In this document: piece by piece, positions 54,201-62,640 of the stretch
How positions within the stretch are numbered: the stretch's first letter is position 1
Layout of the letters: each line of letters begins with the position of its first letter
Assembly (NCBI GenBank): GCA_964019135.1
Contig: OZ025258.1
Location: 36,056,126-36,120,125 of the forward strand
DNA from: Arenicola marina
Lineage: Eukaryota; Annelida; Polychaeta; Arenicolidae
Length of the DNA stretch: 64,000 bases
Reading direction: 5' to 3'
Program-made: the position numbers and the translations under genes
The notes under the pieces: model-generated
Seen by the model: only the letters and a program-made list of their open reading frames with translations
What the model was told of the DNA's origin: nothing
Databases searched by the model: none

Positions 54201-54695
54201 GCTAACATCGCGATGCCCTATGTTCGACTCGGCTAGGCTACATGCGAGGCAAGTATGCACTTCGCAGTCAACAACCAGAGCGGCTTCGCCGAGCGAGATG
54301 CGCAAAAACATTCAGACAGGCTCGCTTTAATCCAGATCAAATGGGAAGAAATCAGGCGCGTTGTGTTACGTACCTGGAGTCGTTTGCCAGCTAAGACCTC
54401 CGACAAACATCTTTCTGCAAAATCAAAGGAAGACAAAGGTTATTTGAGATAGAAAATGCCGGCGGAATGGCACCCATGTCCGGCCATTTCGCGCTGTTTC
54501 CGCGCCCCACACAATCTCTCGTAGGCCGTCGTACAACATGTACTGTGCACGCGGCGAGCGGCGTATCACGAAAACACACAAAGGAAGGTCCAGCGATCGC
54601 GGCCAAAACACAGGCCTTACTTACCCAGGATCGTTTTGACCTCCATCAGAACTGTTAGACGAGTTGACCTGGTTGGCAGTAGAATCCATTTTCAT
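36229..54695 (-). CDS. MSI: Musashi-family RNA-binding protein
   Basis: A cytoplasmic translational regulator with two RRMs that bind UAG-containing mRNA motifs (for example in Numb mRNA in other animals). Supported exons (minus): 54695-54625, 54414-54374, 54061-53980, 53357-53273, 52438-52385, [gap], 47896-47814, 45332-45275, 44692-44597, 42105-41977, 39163-38777, 36425-36256. Phases match at every junction on either side of the gap. RRM1 has RNP2 MFVGGL (residues 26-31) and RNP1 RGFGFVTY (65-72). [17 protein letters not shown] is the Musashi inter-RRM signature. RRM2 has [22 protein letters not shown] and [12 protein letters not shown]. The first half of RRM2 is absent and probably lies in the N gap. 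The C-terminal region is Gly/Ala/Met-rich and longer than in vertebrates, with [15 protein letters not shown] and [10 protein letters not shown] echoing vertebrate Musashi. DAZAP1 and hnRNP A relatives fit worse. The C-terminal end is unresolved. Confidence 0.93.
36256..36425 (-). CDS. MSI: Musashi exon 12: C-terminal segment
   Basis: Encodes [36 protein letters not shown] and [14 protein letters not shown], similar to the vertebrate NSPGPVADLYG...ISAASPQPGSGFG end. It starts in phase 1 after TTTCAG. A good donor GCG|GTAAGT follows in phase 0. Reading through it instead adds VSLPPPPL and a stop at 36229. Confidence 0.88.
37899..38060 (+). repeat. ~24-bp minisatellite, 6-7 copies
   Basis: Imperfect units of CAGCCATTGCGGTTGTCAA with a period of about 24, inside the Musashi intron between exons 11 and 12. 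Confidence 0.8.
38777..39163 (-). CDS. MSI: Musashi exon 11 with coding minisatellite
   Basis: Encodes [19 protein letters not shown], a run of eight alanines, [12 protein letters not shown], about seven [12 protein letters not shown] hexapeptides and a Ser/Pro-rich end. It is 387 nt, phase 1 at both ends, between CCGTCTAG and GCAG|GTATTC. The hexapeptides are encoded by an 18-bp tandem repeat at about 38895-39020. The frame is open throughout and the splice phases fit, so this is real coding sequence despite its composition. Confidence 0.85.
38895..39020 (-). repeat. 18-bp coding minisatellite in exon 11
   Basis: About seven tandem 18-base units reading GGCATGAACGGGATGGCC on the coding strand. 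Third-position and Met/Leu differences increase toward one end, so expansion was probably stepwise. Confidence 0.85.
39185..39217 (-). repeat. Triple CAGATCCTGGT with branch-point-like CTGAC
   Basis: An 11-bp unit repeated about three times starts 22 bases upstream of the exon 11 acceptor. On the coding strand each junction makes a TCTGACC, close to the YTNAY branch-point consensus and at a usable distance. Confidence 0.55.
40360..40478. repeat. Inverted repeat with ~50-bp arms
   Basis: The segment at about 40361-40402 is the imperfect reverse complement of about 40432-40478. Both contain GCGTAGTGTAGGG, and one arm has an extra GTAGG. The roughly 28-base centre is G/C-rich. The sequence lies within a Musashi intron and would form a strong hairpin in the pre-mRNA. 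Confidence 0.75.
41977..42105 (-). CDS. MSI: Musashi exon 10: Gly/Pro-rich segment
   Basis: Encodes [20 protein letters not shown] through [10 protein letters not shown], 129 nt, between CCCTGCAG and CCCG|GTAAGC, phase 1 to phase 1. It is low-complexity and not clearly present in vertebrate Musashi. Confidence 0.85.
42144..42311 (+). repeat. 42-bp minisatellite, 4 copies
   Basis: The unit CCACGGCTAACAGTTGTCC... has a regular 42-base period (starts 42144, 42186, 42228, 42270). It lies in the Musashi intron, just outside exon 10. Confidence 0.9.
42350..42545 (+). repeat. 50-54 bp minisatellite, 4 copies
   Basis: TCATTATCTATCTGGCTAC recurs at 42358, 42412 and 42462, and as a variant at 42512, each followed by a variable ACTCAGTCGCTATGA stretch. 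Confidence 0.85.
43160..43330. promoter_or_regulatory. Intronic CRE/CCAAT cluster
   Basis: TGACGTCA or core ATGACGTCA occurs near 43163 and 43302, with AAGACGTCATC following at about 43314. CCAATCAG lies at about 43185. The cluster is within a Musashi intron and could mark an internal promoter or enhancer. Confidence 0.35.
44597..44692 (-). CDS. MSI: Musashi exon 9: Ala/Gly/Tyr-rich segment
   Basis: Encodes [20 protein letters not shown] and [13 protein letters not shown], 96 nt, phase 1 to phase 1. AYGRGY matches the ATYGRGY segment of vertebrate Musashi-2. Confidence 0.88.
45161..45266 (+). repeat. 51-bp tandem duplication next to exon 8 donor
   Basis: Two copies of a block beginning GCGCTACAATGTGAAGAGAG and ending in a G-run, starts at 45161 and 45212. 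The second G-run abuts the exon 8 splice donor. Confidence 0.85.
45275..45332 (-). CDS. MSI: Musashi exon 8: end of RRM2
   Basis: Encodes [19 protein letters not shown] plus one base, 58 nt, between ATTTCAG and [22 protein letters not shown] is identical to vertebrate Musashi. The donor is followed at once by a C-run. Confidence 0.94.
47755..47789 (+). repeat. (GAAT)n microsatellite beside exon 7
   Basis: About nine GAAT/TGAA tetranucleotide units, 25 bases inside the intron that follows the RRM2 exon. Confidence 0.85.
47814..47896 (-). CDS. MSI: Musashi exon 7: RNP1 of RRM2
   Basis: Encodes [20 protein letters not shown] and FHEINNKM, 83 nt, between TTTCCAG (phase 1) and ATG|GTAGGT (phase 0). 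FHEINNKM is diagnostic of Musashi proteins. Its number assumes a single exon in the gap. Confidence 0.94.
49012..49211. other. Assembly gap (200 Ns) probably hiding RRM2 exon(s)
   Basis: Exactly 200 N, a common placeholder for a gap of unknown size. It lies between exon 5 (phase 0 end) and the RRM2 RNP1 exon (phase 1 start). The missing KIFVGGL...DKTTNRHR half of RRM2 is not seen in either flank from 47897 to 52384, so the gap is the likely location. Confidence 0.8.
52385..52438 (-). CDS. MSI: Musashi exon 5: inter-RRM linker
   Basis: Eighteen codons, [18 protein letters not shown], phase 0 at both ends. Vertebrates have AFPRRAQPK here, so this linker is a few residues longer. Confidence 0.92.
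53273..53357 (-). CDS. MSI: Musashi exon 4: RNP1 of RRM1
   Basis: Encodes [20 protein letters not shown] and PHELDSKV, 85 nt, between TTTTTCAG and GTG|GTAGGC, phase 0. Confidence 0.93.
53980..54061 (-). CDS. MSI: Musashi exon 3: middle of RRM1
   Basis: Encodes [20 protein letters not shown] and DPITKRSR, 82 nt. It ends in phase 2 at TCAAG|GTGAAG. Confidence 0.92.
54374..54414 (-). CDS. MSI: Musashi exon 2: RNP2 of RRM1
   Basis: A 41-nt microexon-sized exon between TTTTGCAG and CCAG|GTACGT encoding [13 protein letters not shown], the first beta strand of RRM1. Confidence 0.92.
54625..54695 (-). CDS. MSI: Musashi exon 1
   Basis: ATG at 54695 ([16 protein letters not shown]...), 71 nt, ending GATCCTGG|GTAAGT in phase 2. 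A second in-frame ATG two codons later is an alternative start. The short N-terminus ending QNDPGK resembles vertebrate Musashi-2 (QHDPGK). Confidence 0.9.
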
Positions 54696-54829
54696 AGTGT
54701 TGCCTACTGAATCTACTAAAAGAACTACAAACTACGATCTGGCTTGAGAGCTAAATACACGTGGGTTCTCTCAGTGACTGCCTTCGCATCTGACTAGCGC
54801 TCAGCAACTGCCAGCTTACATCGTGGGTG

Positions 54830-54960
54830 GGCGGGAACTTGGCGCCAATAACCAAGGCGCGTTGCCCGCTTGACTGACAGGCCGCTACGCATTCTTATTG
54901 GCTGAGAGCCGTCGCCTAGCAACCGGGTATTAGAAACCGGTGACGTAAGCGATTAATATA
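54830..54960 (-). promoter_or_regulatory. Musashi promoter-like region with X-box, CRE, CCAAT
   Basis: About 140-265 bases upstream of the start codon are an RFX X-box-like GTCGCCTAGCAAC (54911-54923), a CRE-like TGACGTAA (54941-54948) and an inverted CCAAT (ATTGG at about 54897). The stretch is CpG-rich relative to its flanks. No TATA box is evident. Confidence 0.45.
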
Positions 54961-56060
54961 TGCAGCGAACTCCTCCCATGTCAACAGAGCGCACAGGGTC
55001 GGGGAGACAGTGCCCGGCTGACCAAGCAGTATTAGACTAATTTTAAGGCCAAACAAGAGCCACTTTATACTTCAAACCAACAAGGAATACGTAGCCAAGA
55101 GTCCCTCGCCTCCTTGGAGTATGAGGCGGCGTCGTGTGGGAGAAACGAGGGCCGATCGATGTAGTGTTGACAGCCGCGTCAAACTGACAAAAACTCAATG
55201 TTGACTTTTCTGGGCCGCAAGGGATATATGGCGGGAATACAACACAAAGCACCGTTCGATTCAGGGCTCCCTCGATACCCCGAATTTGCCTGAAGCGGTA
55301 CGATTTTGGTGGATGGGGTTGGGGCGGGGGCATGCGGAAGGCCTGCATAATGGGCAAGACATTGAGTTTTCGACAGTAATTTCTATATGAGGCATTGATG
55401 TATGTGATGAATAATTCATCAGTATAACTATATGCGCAATGGCAGTTCAGCTCTGCGGCAGTGGCTCCGCGGCTGTGAGGCTCACACAGTACAGTGTCGC
55501 CCTCTCTCGGCCGCTTCGGGAAGCGCGAAGGATAGCTGCATGTGCAGCATTGAGGGGTCAATCAGTGGCAGCGCTATGTGCCCTTACGATGAGCTATGCT
55601 GCTTTAAAATTATGCCGTACTTTATGTTTAACATGACACCCTCCACTAGGGTGTGTGGGGGGATGAAGTCTCCCTCCCTCCCCCTCCTATAGGCTAAATC
55701 ATGTGGATGGGGATCGTGTTCGAAGCTGCGACCAATACAGTGATGGAGGGACGCTTGGGTCTGCATGCGGGGGGCGGAGTTGGGGAGAGTGGGGGGGGCG
55801 GGTAATATGGACTGTTAGGTGAGCGATTGATCCGCTACATATGCGATGTTGCCTTTGTTTTCATCATCTGTAGCGGTTTCTTTTAGTCGCAACGTTGAGC
55901 CTGACTGAGGTAGAGGGGAGGAGTGGGGGGCGGGGGGGAAGGGGCAAAGGGAATGAATGTTCATGAATCAATTCGTGTTTTAAGCCACCTCTGTGTACAC
56001 ATGCTCATATATGCAAGACCTGCCATCGACCTGATTTGGAGACGTACGGAAGGTGAAGAT
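54961..56060. other. Upstream intergenic stretch
   Basis: No supported gene. A 172-codon minus frame at 55043-55561 is proline/cysteine-rich without recognisable domains. G-runs occur near 55770-55800 and 55925-55945. Confidence 0.4.
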
Positions 56061-56063
56061 TGA

Positions 56064-56680
56064 CAAATCCATTGACATGCTTTACTATGACGAATACACT
56101 GATATGCTCTGCTACGAAAAATACATTGACTTGCTCTACTATGACGAATACATTGACATTCTCATCTATGACGAATACATTGACATTCGAATCTATGATG
56201 AAAACATTGACATTCTCATCTATGACGAATACATTAACATTCTCTAGTATGGCGAATGCATTGACATGCTCTACTATATAACGAATACACTAATATGCTC
56301 TGCTAAGAATAATACACTGACATGCTCCACTACGAAAAATACACTGACATGCTCTATTATGACGAATACACTGATATGCTCTACTATGATGAATACACTG
56401 ATATGCTCTACTATGACGAATACACTGATATGCTCTACTATGACGAAAACACTGATATGCTCTACTATGACGAATACATTGACATGTGCTACTATATGAC
56501 GAATACACTGATATGTTCTACTACGAAAAATACATTGACATGCTCTACTATGACGAATACATTGATATCCTCTACTATAGCGAATACACTGACATGCTCT
56601 AGTATGACGAATACATTGACATGATCTACTGCGACGAATGCATTGACGCTCTACTATTATGCATACATTGACATTTACAC
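56064..56680 (+). repeat. 27-bp minisatellite, about 22 copies
   Basis: Units of the form TACACTGATATGCTCTACTA plus TGACGAA with 10-20% variation. Because 27 is a multiple of three, frames such as (YTDMLYYDE)n stay open in several registers. These are composition artefacts, with no start context or flanking domain. Confidence 0.9.
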
Positions 56681-57915
56681 CAATAGGTCTATAATGAACT
56701 ATTTAATGCGGAGGGATTGCACGCAGCTGGTATATAATTATATCAACCTGATGCCCACTAAGCCACTGCATGTAGGATATCATTCTGAAACTAGCATTTT
56801 TGAATATAGGTGAATTGTCTTTGCAATCAGCAGTGAAAATAATTATTTACGATAAAACAACGGCGCTAATCTTTTTGGCAAACCTCAATAGGCAGCCTAT
56901 TCGACACACCTGTAAAGTCTGTGTCTCGTATACAAGACGGCTACAAATAGCTGATGCAAAATTTTTCGTTAGGATTTGTATGCGTGGGTGTCTAGGGAGG
57001 GACGGCGAGGGAGAGGAGAGGGAGGGGGTACGCATCCAGCCGTAATGGCATTTCAAAGTTAAACTTTTATCACATGTGCGGTGAGACCGCAATGCGAAAC
57101 GCAAACACGGCGAGGTACCCATAATCCCTGTTGTTTGTGAAACAAAACAAGAAGTTTCCGTCAGTCAAACGCTAACGAGCAACGGATGCGGCCAGCCAGC
57201 TCCCAACACCAGCAGCCAGTAAGTAGGATGGGCTTGGAAATACCGACCGGCCGAGCTGCTTGCATGTGGAATCCATTGATTGGCAAACAAGCAAAATGCA
57301 CGGACCGCAAACGGACCGAGACATAATCTTCACTCATTTAGACCGCGCGGCCCCACCTTAGACAGTTTCAGCGCAAACACGGCGCCCATGATAAAAACCG
57401 CACAGACCACGCAGACTACAGACGGCCGGCCTACCTCAAAGTGTATTCCCGGGGACGTTACGGTTTACTCAATGCTTCGGCTTGTATGCTGGCCCGGTGT
57501 TGCCTACAAGAATTCAATAGCTGGTCGACAATTAAACGATCTCAAATTATGCCAGATCGTAATATTGCAATCTGAAGATATTCATTTAATGATTCGGGGA
57601 GAGGCAAGTAGGTCTAATTAAGTCATCGAAAGTATATTTTATGAGACAGAATATAAGACAGGTTTGCGACAGCTCGGCTGTTGCGTTCCATTGTTATGGC
57701 TGAAGCATGGATTCGAGCAAACAACGGATTTAGACACCGGAGAGGAAAAAAAAAACCTTTATGTAGCGTCGGTATTTAAAAGTCCGCAATAAGTATTTCC
57801 ATTCGTGTTATTGACTGACAGTAATAAAGTCACATCAAGTTTATGCAGATGATATGTACAAATATAAATAAGGGGTAAAGTTTCCATAAGTTATGTTTCT
57901 ATCCTATACCTGGGT
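56681..57915. other. Gene-free stretch
   Basis: No repeat or exon stands out. Short open frames have no recognisable domain. Confidence 0.35.
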
Positions 57916-57919
57916 AGCG

Positions 57920-58115
57920 GGCACGGCTATTGTCTAGTATGCTCTGCCAGACCAGTCCCAGCGACCTGTGCGTGGTTCGAATCCCACTTTAGTAAATGTA
58001 TAATTTGATGCAAGATGAACTTCCCATGTCTTTCATCACAAAGAGTAGGGGATTTTCACTGGATACATGGCTCCTCTCTACCTTGACACTTCCCGTTATC
58101 ACGGTATGACCTACG
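57920..58115 (+). mobile_element. tRNA-derived SINE (type A), with central core
   Basis: A head ending GTGCGTGGTTCGAATCCC is followed by a core with CATCACAAAGAGTAGGGG and ACATGGCTCCTCTC, then CGGTATGACC. The core matches the reverse-strand element at 25.1-25.4 kb. Confidence 0.7.
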
Positions 58116-59229
58116 CTGTCCTTCTTCCATGTAAGGACGAACCATTATTTCAACATAGCCCACCAATTACTCACACGTACCATTTACAAACAATAATTTC
58201 GCGGGTTCTAACATGGAAGATGGACTAAAACTAAAACGTTATATTTAAACCTACTCTCATTTACCCACGTGTACCGTGACAGCTAGTACAACGAAAGCAC
58301 AACGAAAGAAGAGAACGACGCCACGCATGCGTGATGTAGCGTGATTGACCTGTCTGACCCAACCGAGCCCCCCCCCCCCGCCCCTCCCAAGCCCCCATAC
58401 CACCCACCGTGTTCCACCCCTTCACCCCCCTCCACCCCCCCCCCCCCCGTCACTGACGTCGCCCGACCGCATGTTATCCTAAGGCGATAATTGGTGCATA
58501 ATGTTGATCTGGTGATTACGTGTCTGGCATCAGGCAATAAGGCGTGAAGCGGTTCTAACGAGGGTCTTAAAGGACACCTGATCGCTTGAAGGTACCGATA
58601 AATGTGTGCAATGCACTCTAATTAAGATCAGGGATATTAATGTAAACATTATGGTTATTACAGAAGTTTGACGGGTCTACCATCAGTAACCAGCTCAAAT
58701 GACAATGCATGCTAAATGTCCATCTTCCATGAACCAATGAAATAATTTCATTGAGTAAATGCCAGGCGTGAGTCATACGTGAGCTATGCCGAAACTATGT
58801 AGCACCCTAACATGAAACCAGGGATATATATATGATACTAATCGTAGTGTTGTATAGTCAAGTGAGTTGTGACACGTGATCTTAAGATAAGAACAATGAT
58901 GATTGTCTCCGTGTAGCTCACATATTGCTCACCTCCACTGGCGCGATGATCGATATGATGACCTTGAAAAGCCAACGGACAGCTGTACCGTGAAGTAGTC
59001 CGAGCAGTCAAACTTCGTCATAATTGTCTGTGCTTACTGGAGTGATTTTGACCTCATTATTGTCTACTTAGCTGAGTGAATTGACCCCATAATTGTCTGT
59101 GCTGTGCTAAGTGAATTTGACCTCATAATTGTCTTATTTTGCTGAGTGAATTTGACTTCATTGAGAATTTAGTGGAAGAAGGTTGGTAGACAGATTGTAT
59201 CCATGGTATAAGGTTGACCTTCCATTGTA

Positions 59230-59420
59230 GATCCGGGGCCTCCCGTCAGCTCAGTGGGTTAGAGCGCTCGCATTGAGCGATGTGGCCATCTGAGAGCCAA
59301 ACGACACGTGGATCCGTGGTTCGAACCCCGCGGTGGCCATGTCTGTATATGATGCGATATGACTAGAATTGGTTAAGGCGTCCTGAACAGGCCTGCCTAT
59401 ACAACCAACCAACCATGTTA
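59230..59420 (+). mobile_element. tRNA-derived SINE (type A), core-deleted
   Basis: A-box-like TCAGCTCAGTGGGTTAGAGC, a long variable arm, then GTGGTTCGAACCCC and GGCCATGTCTGT. It passes straight to GCGATATGACTAGAATTGG and a CCTATACAACCAACC tail. The head and tail match the 25.1-kb element but most of the central core is missing. Confidence 0.75.
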
Positions 59421-59516
59421 GACCCCACGAAATGTAAAGGTTAGGCGTTACCTAGAGTAATACGTAAGCTATGCTGAAATAATGGTTCGCCCTATAGTGG
59501 TAGAACGACCGCTTTT
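59412..59516 (+). repeat. CATGTTAGACCCC repeat following SINE tail
   Basis: CCATGTTAGACCCCACGAAA through TACGTAAGCTATGCTG and AGAACGACCGC parallels 12195-12310. It begins where the SINE tail ends. Confidence 0.55.
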
Positions 59517-61280
59517 CTGTTATATGTCAATGAAGTTGATTGCATAATGTTTGTTCGGTTTCGCAATTTAAATTGATCATGATTAGTGTATGGTTTTGCA
59601 ATGCATGATGGGCAAAACAATTAATCGCGTAGTTTCCATGATTGACGAGTAATGTTAATAGCATGGTTTAAATGCCTGATGAAAAAAGTTAATCGTATAT
59701 TGTAAATGATAAACATCATATAATTGTAATGTGTAATAGTGTGGCTAAGATAGTCCTATAATTTGTCTTCAGTTCAGTTCCTGTATACATGTATGTCGTC
59801 TTAATTATCTTATGCCCTGCCATGATAGCGTTGTTTTGATGGTGTACCTGGCATCAGTTAGACTTTATAATATTAGTGGTAGGAACATAATATCGAATCG
59901 GCACTGACGTTGGCTTGCCAATGAAACATTCCGTTTAAATACGCCATCACCATACGATTCGCTTGTGTTTTACTTCTACTCCGCACGTAGTGACACCATA
60001 GATTGATACCACAATGTCATAAAACTAGTCTCAAACTGGTAAATATCGATCATGTTGAATTCAGAAACACTACCTGTGTGCGCTGTACCATAGGATATCG
60101 ATCAAGCCACCGTTGTATCCTGCCGAGTGAAGCTGTTGTCACGCTAACCAAATATAGTGTGGTATTTAAGATATATTGTACTAGGGCGAGAACGAATCAC
60201 TCGTCAGGGAGGTGAAATCGCGCATGTTATCAGCCGGGTAATTACCCCCATTCACATTGTACCTTTTATATATCGAGGATAATTGATACGTTTCAGTCGA
60301 GAAAATCGTGCTGGAGTGAAGCAATGGACATTTAATGTAGATTACATGGTCCGGGTGATGAGTAGGATGGGGGGGCGGGCGGGTGGAAGAGAGGGTGGGG
60401 TAGAACGGGTGGTGGCTGGAGGTTTATTCATTTTCCAGCCGAAAGATCGTCTTGTATCGATCTCTCGCTTCTGTCCTGATTATTATCCAGGCTATCAACC
60501 TGTTAATGTTACCGTAGGGAAATACACAAGCGGGGGGGGGGGGGGGGGTATGGAGGGGGTAACTGCAATGGTGTGGGCAGTAGATCTGTCTATGTAGGCT
60601 GGGAATCAGTGTATATGGCTCTTTGCATGGCTGCTTGCTGAGCCCGGTGCTCCACACTGTCAGCGTGAATCGCGTTATCATCGCTTATTGGACGGATAAA
60701 TGGACGATTGTAAGGTTTGGTGTTTTAGGCCAGACCTGTGTACACACAGGTTTAACCGGGGAAATAGGCCTCTTGTTATATTGTAGCAACGTCTAAAGGT
60801 AGAGTGTTCTTCCATGTTAGGTGTATATTTTTAATCAGTCAGTAGAATTACATTCCATTTAAATATTGGTACACACTTAATGTGCACGTAATCGCACATG
60901 TATCTTATATAACTTGCGCGGACTACACATGTACACGTTGTTATGATATCAACCCAGGGAGGGTGCCAACTGTACACATGATTGATAGAGTATTTTGTTA
61001 TAGTCTACAATTATTTTTTCTCATAATACCAATATTAATATGTCATATAGGGTAAAACCCAAAGGGCTAGCGCAATTATTTTGGAATTGAAAAAGTTATA
61101 CTGTTCTAGACTAAAGTACCGAATTACCTGGCTCTGTCTGGAAAGAATATGACAAATGTTGCAGATTTCTAGTGCAGATCATTTATAATATTCGCTACCG
61201 GTAATATATATCCATTCATAATGCACAAGATTGGTACTCGAAAAGGCAATATGCACGTGGGTGATGAAGGATTGGGGTGA
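59517..61280. other. Gene-free AT-rich stretch
   Basis: G-runs near 60370-60420 and 60532-60548. No exon or repeat family is otherwise recognised. Confidence 0.4.
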
Positions 61281-61435
61281 AACATGCCCCATGTTAGACC
61301 GCTCAGGCCGGGTGTCGAACCAGGGACCTATTGATTTGTAGCAAATAGAAGACATCTGTGCTTTGATCAAATGCGGGCAGTCGGCTATCATTGTAGGCGC
61401 ATGTGCAATTACCCTGACGTGTAGACAGGAGAACC

Positions 61436-61505
61436 GCCGTGGCCGAGAGGTTAGTGTGCTCGACTACAGACCAACGGGTCAGGGATTCCAAACCGACGTC
61501 CATGT
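61436..61505 (+). mobile_element. tRNA-like SINE head preceding the 28-bp array
   Basis: GCCGTGGCCGAGAGGTTAGT is an A-box of Ser/Leu-tRNA type. GGTCAGGGATTCCAAACCG is a degraded B-box. The last bases (GATTCCAAACC) resemble the unit of the minisatellite that starts immediately afterwards. Confidence 0.55.
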
Positions 61506-62640
61506 GTACGGGGCCGATTCCAACCCCTTTTTGTGTACCGGGCCGATTCCAACCTTATATATGTACGGGGCCGATTCCAACCCCTTTTTGTGTATGGGGC
61601 CGATTCAAACCCCATATGTTTATGGGGCCGATTCAAACCCCATATGTGTATGGGGCCGATTCCAACTCCATATGTGTATGGGGCCGATTCCAACCCCATA
61701 TGTGTATGGGGCCGATTCAAACCCCATATGTTTATGGGGCCGATTCAAACCCCATGTGTGTATGGGGCCGATTCCAACCCCTTTTTGTGCATGGGGCCGA
61801 TTCAAACCCCATATGTTTATGGGGCCGATTCAAACCCCATATGTGTATAGGGCCGATTCCAACCCCATATGTGTATGGGGCCGATTCCAACCCCTTTTTG
61901 TGTACCGGGCCAATTTAAACTCCATATGTGTATGGGGCCGATTCCAACCCCATATGCGTATGGGGCCGATTCAAACCCCATATGTTTATGGGGCCGATTC
62001 AAACCCCATATGTGTATGGGGCCGATTCCAACTCCATATGTGTATGGGGCCGATTCCAACCCCATATGTGTATGGGGCCGATTCAAACCCCATATGTTTA
62101 TGGGGCCGATTCAAACCCAATATGTGTATGGGGCCGATTTCAACCCCATGTGTGTATGGGGCCCATTCCAACCCCTTTTTGTGTATGGGGCCGATTCAAA
62201 CCCCATATGTTTATGGGGCCGATTCAAACCCCATATGTGTATAGGGCCGATTCCAACCCCATATGTGTATGGGGCCGATTCCAACCCCTTTTTGTGTACC
62301 GGGCCAATTTAAACCCCATATGTGTATGGGGCCGATTCCAACCCCATATGTGTATGGGGCCGATTCCAACCCCATATGTTTATGGGACCGATTCAAACCC
62401 CATATGTGTATGGGGCCGATTCCAACTCCATATGTGTATGGGGCCGATTCCAACCCCATATGTGTATGGGGCCGATTCAAACCCCATATGTTTATGGGGC
62501 CGATTCAAACCCCATATGTGTATGGGGCCGATTCCAACCCCATGTGTGTATGGGGCCGATTCCAACCCCATGTGTGTATGGGGCCGATTCAAACCCCATA
62601 AGTGTATGGAGCCGATTCAAACCCCATAAGTGTATGGAGA
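61500..62640 (+). repeat. 28-bp minisatellite with ~394-bp higher-order repeat
   Basis: About 40 copies of a unit written as TATGGGGCCGATTCCAACCC plus CATATGTG. Variants include GATTCAAAC, ATGTTTATG and a one-base-longer CCCCTTTTTGTG form. A distinctive variant (TTTGTGTACCGGGCCAATTT) occurs at about 61896 and 62290, exactly 394 bases apart, showing duplication of a block of about 14 units. As 28 is not a multiple of three, reading frames cycle through all phases every 84 bases; no phase contains a stop on either strand, so long frames arise. Confidence 0.93.

Noticed and set aside
55043-55561. 172-codon minus-strand ORF upstream of Musashi
   Set aside because: Composition is irregular and no domain was recognised.
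56053-56624. ORFs with YYDEYTDML repeats
   Set aside because: Products of a 27-bp minisatellite, open in more than one register.
59230-59345. Functional tRNA gene
   Set aside because: A and B boxes are present, but the acceptor stem does not pair and the sequence continues into a SINE tail shared with other copies. The other tRNA-like heads fail for the same reason.
61363-62244. 293-codon plus-strand ORF as a repeat protein gene
   Set aside because: It is produced by a 28-bp satellite that lacks stops in every phase on both strands. There is no conserved domain or splice context.
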